Part shown: one piece after another, positions 1-9,367 of the stretch
How positions within the stretch are numbered: position 1 is the stretch's first letter
Layout: each line of letters begins with the position of its first letter
NCBI GenBank assembly: GCA_934394545.1
Contig: CAKRRG010000030.1
Span: 1-35,408, forward strand
Direction: 5' to 3'
DNA length: 35,408 bases
Origin: an uncultured Blautia sp.
Lineage (GTDB): Bacteria > Bacillota > Clostridia > Lachnospirales > Lachnospiraceae
Position numbers and translations under genes: made by a program
The notes under the pieces: model-generated
Told to the model about the DNA's origin: nothing
The model's input: the letters and a program-made list of their open reading frames with translations, nothing else
The model's database searches: none

Positions 1-147
1 ATTGATGAAACCGCAGACGGAATCACATACAGGCCTGTCTGGAGCTTTCGCTGCCCTTACCAGTGGAAAGATTCCCCAGACGAACAGGAACTGTTTTACA
101 TAGACGGGGAAACTGGGGCACTGATTCGTGATGCATTTGGCTGGTAG
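1..147 (+). CDS. 3' end of an unidentified protein gene (partial)
   Basis: Frame 1 is open from the first base to a TAG at 145-147, giving 48 C-terminal residues that end FYIDGETGALIRDAFGW. The FYIDGETGALI.. ending resembles the last strands of PepSY/YcdB-type domains (a residue of a fold that often closes with a D-x-x-T-G turn), but the fragment is too short to assign. The 5' end is outside the window. The downstream 400 bases carry no intact gene, so this is the last gene of its transcription unit. The reading frame is sound; the family is a guess. Confidence 0.55.
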   Translation: MDETADGITYRPVWSFRCPYQWKDSPDEQELFYIDGETGALIRDAFGW

Positions 148-261
148 GTATGAAAAAAAGAGCCGGATCCATTCTGAATTAGAATAAGTTCAGAAACTCC
201 AGTTTATTCAGTAAGTTGTCGTAGAAACATGGAGCTTGTATAGGAGAAGAAACTATATTAA

Positions 262-441
262 TCTGTTATAAACAAACGGAAGAAAAGGAAGATACGGAAA
301 AGGAAAGATTTGTGTGAACCCTATGTTGTTTTTATTACAGAAAATGATATAATTCTTGCAGATCGGGTTCGATATTTCAAAGAAGATGAGAAAGGAGTAG
401 CGACTATGTGTAGAGCGATAGACGAAAAAGTGATTGCTTAG
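262..441 (+). pseudogene. Eroded remnant of an Rpn/PD-(D/E)XK transposase-like protein
   Basis: In one + frame the sequence reads ..LCEPYVVFITENDI joined directly to ILADRVRYFKEDEKGVATMC.. and stops at TAG 439-441. From memory of the Rpn (recombination-promoting nuclease / PD-(D/E)XK transposase) family common in Lachnospiraceae, YVIFITEND and LAERVRYFKE..EGV..MC are two conserved blocks that are normally about 45 residues apart. Here they are fused, the N-terminal nuclease core is absent and there is no start codon. I infer an internal deletion plus 5' truncation. The rest of the 148-546 gap shows no other gene. An 18-codon ATG frame at 478-534 just before azlC has no recognisable function. 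Confidence 0.5.
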
Positions 442-546
442 CATGAAAATGCTACATAACGGGGTGGCAGGTTATATATGAATACAATTAGTGTGGAAAA
501 TCAAGATTTTCAGAAAGACAATCAAGGACGTTGATAGGGAGAAAGA

Positions 547-1260
547 ATGATGACAGCAAAATATGCATTTAAGCAATCTGTCCCGATTATGGCGGGATAT
601 ATTGTGCTTGGTATGGGATTTGGTGTTCTTCTGGAATCAAAGGGATATGGTGTACTCTGGGCCATTGCCATGAGTGTGTTTATTTATGCGGGATCTATGC
701 AGTATGTTGCCATAAATCTGATCACTGGCGGAGCATCTTTGATCGCAACTGCGCTGATGACCCTGATGGTAAATGCGAGACATCTGTTTTATGGAATTTC
801 CATGCTGAATAAATATAAGAATATGGGAAAGTATAAACCATATCTGATTTTTGCATTGACCGATGAAACCTATTCTCTTGTATGCAGTGGGAAAATTCCG
901 GAGGGAGTTGACAGGAATAAATATTATTTTCTGGTGTCTTTATTTGATCAGGTTTACTGGGTGATTGGAAGTGTGATCGGTTCTGTGGTTGGAAGTGTAC
1001 TGAACTTTAACACAGCCGGAATTGATTTTTCGATGACAGCATTGTTTCTGGTGGTGTTTGTGGAACAATGGAAGAGTACGAAGAATCATGCAAGTGCGAT
1101 CACCGGGGTTGCAGCATCGGTAGTGTGTCTGTTGATTTTCGGTGCCGGGAATTTTGTTATTCCGGCGATGATCAGTATTACGGTAATATTGCTTTTGATG
1201 AAGAAATTCAGAAAAGGTTCAGAAAAAGTGGCAGAGAAGGGAGAGGTGGAACATGTTTGA
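547..1260 (+). CDS. azlC: AzlC family branched-chain amino acid exporter, large subunit
   Basis: This 237-residue integral membrane protein is the large subunit of the AzlCD exporter, which expels branched-chain amino acids and analogues such as azaleucine. The family marks are YAGSMQYVAI, NARHLFYGIS and ALTDETYSL in the first half, with several hydrophobic helices to the C-terminus. An AGGGAG ribosome binding site at 536-541 precedes two adjacent ATGs (547 and 550). Spacing slightly favours 550, but either works. The stop overlaps azlD by eight bases, so the two are translationally coupled, as is usual for this pair. No clear promoter was seen upstream. Confidence 0.9.
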   Translation: MMTAKYAFKQSVPIMAGYIVLGMGFGVLLESKGYGVLWAIAMSVFIYAGSMQYVAINLITGGASLIATALMTLMVNARHLFYGISMLNKYKNMGKYKPYLIFALTDETYSLVCSGKIPEGVDRNKYYFLVSLFDQVYWVIGSVIGSVVGSVLNFNTAGIDFSMTALFLVVFVEQWKSTKNHASAITGVAASVVCLLIFGAGNFVIPAMISITVILLLMKKFRKGSEKVAEKGEVEHV

Positions 1261-1579
1261 TATTCATGCAGCAGGTGTGATTGCTGTAGCTGCTATTGTA
1301 ACGATGCTGATCCGATTTTTTCCATTTGCAGTTTTTGGCGGAGACAAAAACAGACCAGCCGTGATTGATTATCTGGCAGATGTACTGCCTTATGCAATTA
1401 TGGGAATGCTGGTGGTTTACTGTCTGAAAAATGTGAGCCTGATTACAGCACCTCATGGACTTCCGGAGCTGACCGCGTGTGTACTGGTTGTTTTGCTGCA
1501 TTTATGGAAGAGAAATACACTGCTCAGTATCATAGCGGGAACAGCTGTCTATATGTTTCTGGTGCAGGTGGTGTTTTAA
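1253..1579 (+). CDS. azlD: AzlD family branched-chain amino acid exporter, small subunit
   Basis: This 108-residue, four-helix membrane protein fits AzlD in length. It has the motif AIVTMLIRFFPFAVFGG near the N-terminus, then a VIDYLADVLPYAIMGMLVVYCL helix region and a C-terminal helix pair. AzlD pairs with AzlC to form the exporter. It starts inside the end of azlC with GGGAGAGG upstream of ATG 1253, indicating coupled translation. Downstream, the sequence passes directly into the damaged solute-binding gene without a recognisable terminator. Confidence 0.88.
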   Translation: MFDIHAAGVIAVAAIVTMLIRFFPFAVFGGDKNRPAVIDYLADVLPYAIMGMLVVYCLKNVSLITAPHGLPELTACVLVVLLHLWKRNTLLSIIAGTAVYMFLVQVVF

Positions 1580-1611
1580 GTTTCAAGCGTTAAAGGATTA
1601 ATGTTTTTCTT

Positions 1612-2634
1612 GTGTACAGTCGAGCAGTAGAGTATAATAAAACCAGTTTTCTTTGTATAAGTTGTTTCCAGTATTTATGCAATATTGCAGATACCGGATT
1701 TTTAAGCTCGCTGGATGGAAGACAGTGGCGGAAGGATTATCTGTCAGGGAAAGCAAATGTCAGTGACACGGAAGGCATGATGGACAGCATGGAATATATC
1801 CGGAAATGGAAAGATCTCGGTATGCTTGATGGCAGCAACAGTGATCCGATCGATGATGCAGTAACAAGAGAGGATTTTATTAAGGGAAATACGCTGTTCA
1901 TGCTTGGATCACAGAATGGTATCACAGATTCAGATGCTACAACAGATGAATTTGGACTAATGCCGTATCTGTCAGAGGATGGAAGTAAGAATGTCTACAT
2001 ATTGTCAGTAGGACGTTATTATGGTGATATTGCAGACGCGATCAATGCAGGAAATACTGCACCCCTTATTTACTCCGGCTGGGAAAATACACTTGTCACT
2101 ACAGGAACAAAAATGCTGGAGTATATGCAGGATAAAGCAGCCATAGAAGATGTGGTAAAGCAGCTTGAGAATGACCAGGAAAGCGTGGTAAATAATAAGC
2201 CGGAAGTCATTACCACAACAACAGAAGTCATTTCGCAGGAAAATTGTGCAAAGCTGGTAGGCAGATGTTTTGCACAGGCAACGGACAGTGATCTGGCACT
2301 TGTTTCCTTGGGAACGTGGATCAGTGGCAATGGACTGAATCAGAACAATGACGGCGTAAGTTCAAAGATGTATGCAAAAGATATTACAGTGGATGATCTC
2401 AGTGCGATCATTTCAACAGGCTGGTCGAGGACAATCCAGACGGTCAGTTTAACAGGAAAACAGATAAGAGACCTATATAAAGAGGGATATGATGCAGTCG
2501 GTACAGGAAACAACTACCCTTATGTAATGGTAAGTCCGATGAAACTGGAAGATGATAAGACTTATCAGGTTGCGATTTCCGGAATCAGTGAAAAACTGGC
2601 ATCAGAAGCGGAAGTGACAGACAGCGGAATTTAA
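1612..2634 (+). pseudogene. Decayed extracellular solute-binding protein with 5'-nucleotidase C-terminal domain
   Basis: An open frame of 340 codons, but it appears to be the middle of a larger lipoprotein. The part from about 1660 (IADTGFLSSLDGRQW..) resembles the second lobe of a family 1 sugar-binding protein. The part from about 2230 (ENCAKLVGRCFAQATDSDLALVS.. DITVDDLSAI.. VSLTGKQIRDLY) resembles a 5'-nucleotidase C-terminal domain. No signal peptide, lipobox or first lobe is present, and the first ~18 residues look like junk readthrough. From memory of intact relatives, about 60 residues are missing at the SVGRYYG|DIADAINAG junction, and the end is cut at TDSGI. It lies directly before a sensor kinase remnant, the usual arrangement of a binding protein feeding a hybrid kinase. 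The deletions are in frame, so a short protein could still be made; function is doubtful. Confidence 0.6.
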
Positions 2635-2636
2635 TA

Positions 2637-4575
2637 TTGGGTTGCTGTATGACTGGTATAGCGATGTTTCTTTCATTCTTTTTCCTGTATCATACTTATA
2701 TCCAGGATATTATTTATGAAGAACGATTGAACCAGATGGAAGAGATTACCCGTCAGATGTTTCAAAATCTGGAGGATGTGATCGATTCCCACTGGAATCG
2801 GGTAACGGAAGAATGTAATTATCTGAGAGATGCAAACGTACAGACTACAGATGAGCTTTGCAGACATATGAAAAAGAAATATGAATTATCCGCATATGCA
2901 GATCAGAAGATCACGTTGATGGCAGTGGATTCAGAGGGCGGATATTATACAGAATCCGGAAACAGGGGACTTTTACGGGATCTGGATTATTTTGAAGAAA
3001 GCCCTGAAAAAATCAGTTTTGTTTTTGATTCCATGACAGATAACCAGTCTGAGATGGTATTTCTGAATCGTCTGCCGGAACCAATATATCTTCAGAATGG
3101 AGAAAAGAAAACTTCAATTCTATACTTTGGAATTGCCCAGGATATGGAACAGCTGAATCCTTATTTTAACTGCGATGCATATAATGGGAACAACAGTGTG
3201 TATGTACTGGATGATAATGGATCTAAACTGTTTAACAGCAATCAGGTGGAACTGATCAAGGGGCATAATGTATTTTCTGTTTTACAGAATATGAAGTACC
3301 TTCACAATTCTTCTTTTGAGAAAACAAAGGCGGAACTGGAAGAAAAAGGCTGCCTTTCTGGTTCCTGCAACGTATGTTGCTACGAATACATTAAAACTTG
3401 TCAATTTTGTCATGATATTTATCGTTATCTTTACGGTTATGGCAGCCTCCTGTGTTATGCTGGGAATTTCTTTTATTATGCACAGAAACCAACAGGAAGC
3501 AAACAGATCCAAGAGTAGTTTTCTTGCCAATATGTCTCACGATATACGTACTCCTATGAATGCGATCATTGGTATTACGTCACTGATCAGACATGATGCC
3601 GGTGATAAAGGCAAGGTAATAGAATATGCGGATAAAATTGACACTTCTTCACAGCATCTGTTAGGGATTATTAATGATGTTCTGGACATGAGTAAGATTG
3701 AAGCGGGAAAAACGGTTTTCAAGTATTCTGACTTTTCTATTCTGGATTTTATACAGGAACTCGATACCATATTTCATTCTCAGATATATGAAAAGAAGCA
3801 GACTTTTACAATTATAAAAGAAAACATCCGTCATGAGTGGGTGAATGGGGATCAGGTTCATTTGATGCAGATTTTCAGTAATCTGCTGTCGAATGCAATG
3901 AAGTATACGCAGGAAGGTGGAGAAATTCAGCTTTTGATAGAGGAATGTGAATCAAATTCATCTGTTTATGCAAAGTACCACTTTTTAGTCAGTGACAATG
4001 GTATGGGAATGTCGGCAGATTTCAAGGATATGATTTTTGATACGTTTACCCGTGAAGAAAATTCCCTGACCAATAAGATACAGGGAACCGGACTTGGAAT
4101 GGCAATTACCAAAAATCTGGTTGATTCAATGGGCGGAACCATCGATGTAGAAAGTGAACCGGGAAAGGGCAGCTGTTTCGAGATTTTTATGGATCTGAAA
4201 ATTGCAGAAGAAAGACTTGTTTCTCCGGCGTCACAGACAGAAACAGATGAGCAGGAGGGCAATATCCTGCAGGGAATGAGATTCCTGTGTGCAGAAGATA
4301 ATGAGATAAATGCAGAAATACTGATGGATGTGCAGATGCCTGTCATGAACGGCTATGAGGCAACGAAGGCAATCCGCAGAAGCTCTCATGAACTGGCAAA
4401 TACAATTCCGATCATTGCCATGACCGCCAATGCATTTTCAGAGGATATACAGCATTCTCTGGCAGCTGGTATGAATGCACATATTTCAAAACCGGTTGAT
4501 ATGAAGACGTTGGAAAAGACGGTAAGAAGCATTAAATCTGGCCGGAGGGGGGACCGAAATAAAAAATATGGATAA
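2637..4575 (+). pseudogene. Frameshifted, internally deleted hybrid sensor histidine kinase
   Basis: The pieces of one hybrid kinase lie in two frames. 2649 to about 3347 encodes TM1 and an extracytoplasmic sensor domain. From about 3349 the next frame gives FLVPATYVATNT, TM2, HisKA with SHDIRTPMNA (His codon 3538-3540), HATPase_c with N-box SNLLSNAMKYT and G-boxes DNGMG and GTGLGM, then a receiver. The frame change lies within 3345-3355. The sensor looks shortened there, suggesting a deletion rather than a single-base slip. The receiver has lost its middle: CAEDNEINAEIL runs straight into MDVQMPVMNGYEA, about 35 residues short, so the alpha1-beta3 region is gone although the phospho-acceptor Asp remains. 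The 3' end overlaps the start of the next kinase by eight bases. Confidence 0.75.
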
Positions 4576-7432
4576 AGGCAGAAAAAAATCAGCCGTATTA
4601 TTAGCAGGTATCGTTTTGGCTTTCGGAATGTGTATGATATTTCCAGTACACTGCCAGGCTGCGGAAACGAATCATGATGAAAAACAGCCACAGATCATCC
4701 GTGTTGGCTCATTTGAGGATACCTTTAATTATGTCGACAAAAACGGTGTCAGACACGGATATGGATACGAGCTCATGCAGGCCCTGGCAGGCTATACCGG
4801 ATGGAAATTTGAGTATGTGAAATGTGACTGGTCCAACTGTTTTGCTAAGCTTGAAAATGGTGAGATTGATGTCATGGGTGACATTTCTTACACCGATGAA
4901 CGTACACAAAGGATGCTTTTTTCGGATGAACCGATGGGTGAGGAAAAATATATCCTTTATGCTGATTTGTCAAAGATGGATATTGGGACATCTGATTTCA
5001 AGTCTATGGATGGGAAACGTGTAGGTGTGCTCATGGATACAGAACCTGAAATCATGCTGACAGAATGGGAAAATAAAAATGGCATACATACAGAACATGT
5101 AAATGTGAATAATGATGATGTTGAAAAGAAATTAGCAAATCATGAGATTGATTGTTTTGTATCTCTGGAGGAATCCATCTGGTCTGAACAGGGAATATCA
5201 TCCGTTACTACGATTGGCAAATCAGGCATATATTTTGCAATAAATAAAGAGCGCAGCGACATCAAAGCAGAGCTGGATCATGCCATGCGTCAGTTGGATC
5301 AGGATAGTTCTTTTTTTAAGGCAGACCTGTATAAGAAGTATTTTACACTTGATTATTGTCAAAGTCTTACTGGCGAAGAAAAGTCTTGGATGGAAGAACA
5401 TGGCGGTATTCAGATAGGATTTCTGAGCAATGATCCGGCGGTATTTTCCCTGGACGAAGAGACAGGAGAACTTACCGGTATGCTAGCAGAATATATTTCC
5501 TATGCCAAAGACTGTCTGGGAAATCAGATACTGGAATTTAATATGCAGGCATATGATGATTACGACGAAATGCTTCAGGCACTGCAGGATCGTGAGATTG
5601 ACATGATATTTTATGCCGGCAGGAATCCATATTTTGCAGAAGAAAACGGATATGCACTTACAAACACAGCCTGGACCTACAGCCTGATGGTGGTAACGGA
5701 TGAGGAATATTTTAATGAGGACGAGGTGTATACAGTAGCTGTGCAAAAGGAACAAGAAGCTTTAAAACAGCATATTGTATTCAATTATCCCCAATGGAAG
5801 CTTGTAGATTGCGATTCGCTTGAGGATGCGGCAGATAAGATCATCAATGAAAAAGCAGACTGTTTTCTGATGGGAACCAGTCAGGCATTGAAATTTGATA
5901 ACGATCGAGATTTCAAGAGTGTTCCACTTACAAAAACAATGGAGGCATGCTTTGCAGTAAGATGTGGAGAGGGAACTCTTTTGTCGATACTGAATAAAAC
6001 CTTGAAGGCCATGCCGTCTGACATGCTTACAAGTGCACTTGCTATCTATGACAGTACGGCAGATAAGGTGACTTTTTATGATTTTGTAAAAGACAACATG
6101 CTTGCTTTTTTTGTTGCTGTAGGATTTTTTGCACTTAGCATAATCAGCATTATCCTTGTACTTTTACGGAAGGCAAGAAAAGCAGAAGCTGTCGCAAAGA
6201 TTGCTGCAAATGATACACAAAAACTCAATGACAAACTGGAAATCGCTTTGAAAAAAGCAGAGGAGGCCAGTCTTGCAAAGACTCGTTTTCTTAACAATAT
6301 GTCCCATGACATCCGTACTCCTATGAATGCAATTCTGGGGTATGCACAGCTTATGGAGGATGAATTAGAAGGAAAGAATCTTCCTGAAACTTCAGAGCAT
6401 TTGGAAAAGCTGCAACAGTCCGGAAATCTTCTCCTGTCAATCATAAATAATGTACTTGACATGGCTCGGATTGAGAGCGGAAGGATGGAGCTTGATGAGA
6501 ATCATTGCCGAATTGAAGATGTTTGGAAGTCTTTGTTTGCAGTATTTGATGAGAAAGCAAGGAAAAAGAATATTACGCTTCATTACACGATGAATGTAGA
6601 GCATGAGCATGTCCTGACAGATGTTACCAAGGTAAAAGAAATATTAGTCAATATCCTGAGCAATGCCATAAAGTATACTCCGGCCGGTGGTTCGGTTATG
6701 ATAAACGTAGACGAATTAGCATGTGATGAGCCCGGGTACATGATTGTGAGAACCAGGGTAAGGGATACCGGAATCGGTATGAGCCAGGATTACCTGACAA
6801 AGATTTTTGAAGCATTCACACGTGAGCGAAACACCACAAAGAGCAAAATCACAGGAAGCGGACTTGGAATGTCAATCGTAAAGAAATATGTTGATCTGCT
6901 CGGTGGAACAATTAATGTAGAGAGTGAGCTTGGAAAGGGCAGTACTTTTACAGTTACATTAAAACACAGAATAGCGGATAAAAGCTATTATGTAAAAAAA
7001 CACGTTGAAAGTTCTGGAACAGGCAGTGAAATACTTGAAGGAAGGAATATCCTTCTGGCAGAGGACAATGATCTGAATGCAGAGATTGCAGAAGCAATCC
7101 TTGAGCGTGCCGGTCTGAAAATAGATCGTGTGGAGGATGGCATTCAGTGTGTGAACAGAATAATGGAAATGCCAGCAGGTACATATGATATGATCCTCAT
7201 GGATATCCAGATGCCCAAAATGGATGGTTATAAAGCAACACAGGCAATCAGAAACCTGCCGGATAAAGATAAGGCAGGCATACCGATTATCGCAATGACG
7301 GCAAATGCATTTGACGAAGATAAGCGAGATGCGCTTGCAGCTGGAATGAATGGTCATATCGCAAAGCCGATCCAGGTTGATAAGCTGCTGTCGCTGTTAG
7401 CAGAAATCATAAAGCAACAAGAAAATGATTAA
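4568..7432 (+). CDS. EvgS-like hybrid sensor histidine kinase with two SBP_bac_3 sensor domains
   Basis: An intact 954-residue membrane sensor. In order: signal peptide (1-31, ..FPVHCQA), two tandem SBP_bac_3-type sensor domains (about 43-260 and 270-505), a transmembrane helix (about 511-533), a coiled-coil linker, HisKA with His580 in MSHDIRTPMNA, HATPase_c (N-box VNILSNAIKYT, DTGIGM, GSGLGM) and a receiver with LAEDNDLNAE and phospho-acceptor Asp879 in LMDIQMP. This is the EvgS/BvgS layout without the C-terminal HPt domain, so phosphate must pass to an HPt protein elsewhere or stop at the receiver. The sensor probably reads a small amino-acid-like ligand. GGAGGGG at about 4545 serves ATG 4568. 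No response regulator gene lies nearby. The preceding decayed kinase is a related but distinct paralogue. Confidence 0.9.
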   Translation: MDKGRKKSAVLLAGIVLAFGMCMIFPVHCQAAETNHDEKQPQIIRVGSFEDTFNYVDKNGVRHGYGYELMQALAGYTGWKFEYVKCDWSNCFAKLENGEIDVMGDISYTDERTQRMLFSDEPMGEEKYILYADLSKMDIGTSDFKSMDGKRVGVLMDTEPEIMLTEWENKNGIHTEHVNVNNDDVEKKLANHEIDCFVSLEESIWSEQGISSVTTIGKSGIYFAINKERSDIKAELDHAMRQLDQDSSFFKADLYKKYFTLDYCQSLTGEEKSWMEEHGGIQIGFLSNDPAVFSLDEETGELTGMLAEYISYAKDCLGNQILEFNMQAYDDYDEMLQALQDREIDMIFYAGRNPYFAEENGYALTNTAWTYSLMVVTDEEYFNEDEVYTVAVQKEQEALKQHIVFNYPQWKLVDCDSLEDAADKIINEKADCFLMGTSQALKFDNDRDFKSVPLTKTMEACFAVRCGEGTLLSILNKTLKAMPSDMLTSALAIYDSTADKVTFYDFVKDNMLAFFVAVGFFALSIISIILVLLRKARKAEAVAKIAANDTQKLNDKLEIALKKAEEASLAKTRFLNNMSHDIRTPMNAILGYAQLMEDELEGKNLPETSEHLEKLQQSGNLLLSIINNVLDMARIESGRMELDENHCRIEDVWKSLFAVFDEKARKKNITLHYTMNVEHEHVLTDVTKVKEILVNILSNAIKYTPAGGSVMINVDELACDEPGYMIVRTRVRDTGIGMSQDYLTKIFEAFTRERNTTKSKITGSGLGMSIVKKYVDLLGGTINVESELGKGSTFTVTLKHRIADKSYYVKKHVESSGTGSEILEGRNILLAEDNDLNAEIAEAILERAGLKIDRVEDGIQCVNRIMEMPAGTYDMILMDIQMPKMDGYKATQAIRNLPDKDKAGIPIIAMTANAFDEDKRDALAAGMNGHIAKPIQVDKLLSLLAEIIKQQEND

Positions 7433-7487
7433 TTGTATGTTGTACGGAATGGAGTATCACTCTGGAAAATATGTTATAGATAGGAAT

Positions 7488-7528
7488 AAGGCTCTTTGAA
7501 AATGGATTGTTTTCAAGGAGCCTTTTTT
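7488..7528 (+). terminator. Intrinsic terminator after the hybrid kinase gene
   Basis: A 15-bp stem (7488-7502 with 7510-7524, one G-T pair) around loop TGGATTG, followed by a T run to 7528. It separates the kinase from the pilus operon, so the latter needs its own promoter. A TATAAT at 7672-7677 is the best -10 candidate, without a convincing -35. Confidence 0.88.
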
Positions 7529-7700
7529 GGTGGAAAAATATAGGGAGGATACCAGTGTGAAAAGGTCTTTTGACGCTGAGTCCATAGAATGCTACGGAAC
7601 ACTTCTTGCAAAAATTCGCATAGGATATTTTCAGTATTTGTACATTATATAAAAAATAAAGAAGTATATACTATAATTTAAACTTTGCTGGAGGGCTAAC

Positions 7701-9131
7701 ATGAAGAGAAAAAAGGCGTGGCTAAGATGGATAGCCTGGATGCTTCTATTGGTTTTGTGTATGAATAGTGCGGGAACAACGGCTATGGCAGATTCTGAGG
7801 AAGAAAACATATGGGAAGGTTTCATTTCAGAAGAGAAGTTTACTTCGTCACCAGAAGAAATCTCTCCATTTCCGGAAGAAACTTCGGAGACAGAGGGTTT
7901 TCAGGGAATTTCTGAAGGGGTTGATATTGATTTCTATGTTATTATCGATGGAAATAAGGTAAAGCTTCAGCATAATGACATTACCGATATTGCTACATGG
8001 AAAGCTGGAAGAACTACCTGTCATGGTGTTTCCATTGAAGATCTGCTCCTGATATATGAAGAATTTGGATTTGTGAAAAATAGTGAGGATCAGAATCCTG
8101 ATGCAACGGATAAGTTTGTATCTGCATACCGGGAGGAAAGTGAGATAGAATACGGAGAGGTTTATACTGACACAGATTCCGGAAAGACATATGTTTCTTA
8201 TAATTCTGGACAGAATAAACAAGGGGAAGCGGTAGATGTTTACTATCTTCCCAATGGAAAAGGAAGTGCATATAAATTAAAAGATTCTGTAAAAAACGCC
8301 AATTCATTCTACTCCGTGGAGGTAAAGGGAGAAGGTCAGGACCGGATTCGTTATGCATTAACAGGAACTGTGATCGAAGAAGTTGTGTCTGATTTTAATC
8401 CCGAATTGCCAGAACAAACAGATCAGATTGAATGGATCTGCATGGGAGCAGACGATAGGGTAATAGATGGCATACGAGAATCGGAGAATCAGACGAGGTT
8501 TACGATCGGAAAGATCACGCAGTCTTATGTGGTCCAGAGAGCGGGTGAGCCAGCTGCGATAAAGGAGTCAAATATCAGTTCTGATACATCTATAGATGTT
8601 GTCAATCATTCCATAGAAGGTGGCGTGACAGTCAAGATTACCATGGAAGTTACAGGTCCCTTTGGAAATCGAGAAGAGCCATTTGATATGGAAATTGTCT
8701 ATTTTGAAGACGGACAGAGTTTGAGTAAGACGATAGCCGCATCTCTGAAAGATGGAGATGTGCTTGCAATACAGCATGTGGATCAAGATTCAGACATTAA
8801 GATCACAGAGGCTGTTGATACATCAAAATACGCTGTTTCGGTTTCAACAAAAATTCTAAATGAAAGTTCTTCATCAGAAACACCAGCGCTGTTAGATAAA
8901 ATCAAAAATGAAGCCATTATGACTTGCAAAATTTCTGAAATGCAAGGAGATGTGGTAGAAATTAAAGTTACAAACAACAATTTAGAAAATGATGCACCGA
9001 ATACAGGAATTCATTTAGAAAAGAATCTGTATATAGGGATGCTGATCTTTATAAATATTGCCGTTGTCTTGTTTTTTATGAAACAAAAGAAAAACAAAAT
9101 AGAGAGAATAATGAAAAGGGAGGGAGTGTGA
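7701..9131 (+). CDS. Sortase-anchored surface protein, putative pilus tip/ancillary pilin
   Basis: A 476-residue secreted protein. It has a signal peptide (1-31), an acidic Ser/Glu/Pro-rich stretch, a mostly beta middle and a DUF7601/Cna-B-like domain at about 310-420 (VTGPFGNREEPFDMEIVYF). The C-terminal cell wall sorting signal is PNTG at 433-436, a hydrophobic helix and a KQKKNK tail. The residue before the motif is Ala, not Leu, so the signal is APNTG rather than LPXTG. The gene is first in the pilus operon, the place held by the adhesin (cpa) in streptococcal FCT loci, hence the tip/ancillary inference. I see no clear thioester-domain motif. A GGAGGG ribosome binding site precedes ATG 7701. 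Its end overlaps the next gene as TGATG. Confidence 0.75.
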   Translation: MKRKKAWLRWIAWMLLLVLCMNSAGTTAMADSEEENIWEGFISEEKFTSSPEEISPFPEETSETEGFQGISEGVDIDFYVIIDGNKVKLQHNDITDIATWKAGRTTCHGVSIEDLLLIYEEFGFVKNSEDQNPDATDKFVSAYREESEIEYGEVYTDTDSGKTYVSYNSGQNKQGEAVDVYYLPNGKGSAYKLKDSVKNANSFYSVEVKGEGQDRIRYALTGTVIEEVVSDFNPELPEQTDQIEWICMGADDRVIDGIRESENQTRFTIGKITQSYVVQRAGEPAAIKESNISSDTSIDVVNHSIEGGVTVKITMEVTGPFGNREEPFDMEIVYFEDGQSLSKTIAASLKDGDVLAIQHVDQDSDIKITEAVDTSKYAVSVSTKILNESSSSETPALLDKIKNEAIMTCKISEMQGDVVEIKVTNNNLENDAPNTGIHLEKNLYIGMLIFINIAVVLFFMKQKKNKIERIMKREGV

Positions 9132-9367
9132 TGGATTCCAGAAAAAATATAAAAAAAGAGCTGGAAAATCAACCGGAAAACAGGATTACTGAATTTCTAA
9201 AAAAAGTAAAGTTCAAAAAAAGGCTCTTTGGAGTGGATGAAGCGGATGTCTGGAAGAAAATACAGGAGTTGAACCATTTATATGAGGAAGCCCTTGTATG
9301 GGAGCGAAAAAGATATGATCTTTTGCTTGATGAACGCATCAACGTCCGTGAGGAGAATTCTGACTGA
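9131..9367 (+). CDS. Small charged coiled-coil protein of the pilus operon
   Basis: A 78-residue cytoplasmic-looking protein, rich in Lys/Glu and with no membrane segment. Its core KFKKRLFGVDEADVWKKI followed by LNHLYEEAL resembles the N-terminal F-G-V/Y-D-E-x-D-V segment of DivIVA/GpsB-like proteins, so septal or membrane-curvature targeting is possible but unproven. ATG 9131 overlaps the upstream stop (TGATG) and has AAGGGAGGGAG at 9116-9126. A GTG at 9128 is in frame but less likely. The stop overlaps the next start in the same way. Tight coupling on both sides argues for a role in pilus assembly. Confidence 0.7.
   Translation: MDSRKNIKKELENQPENRITEFLKKVKFKKRLFGVDEADVWKKIQELNHLYEEALVWERKRYDLLLDERINVREENSD

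Noticed and set aside
253..444. Minus-strand 63-codon frame before azlC
   Set aside because: The plus strand here matches blocks of the Rpn family; the minus frame has no ribosome site or recognisable content.
478..534. 18-codon frame as a leader peptide controlling azlCD
   Set aside because: No run of Leu, Ile or Val codons and no terminator/antiterminator pair follows.
3340..3360. Programmed frameshift in the kinase remnant
   Set aside because: The shift is +1 without a slippery heptamer and pseudoknot, the sensor end seems shortened, and the receiver is also broken, so decay is simpler.
7638..7677. TTGTAC and TATAAT as a pilus operon promoter
   Set aside because: The spacing (28 bases to TATAAT, 23 to TATACT) is far from 17, so only the -10 is kept as a note.
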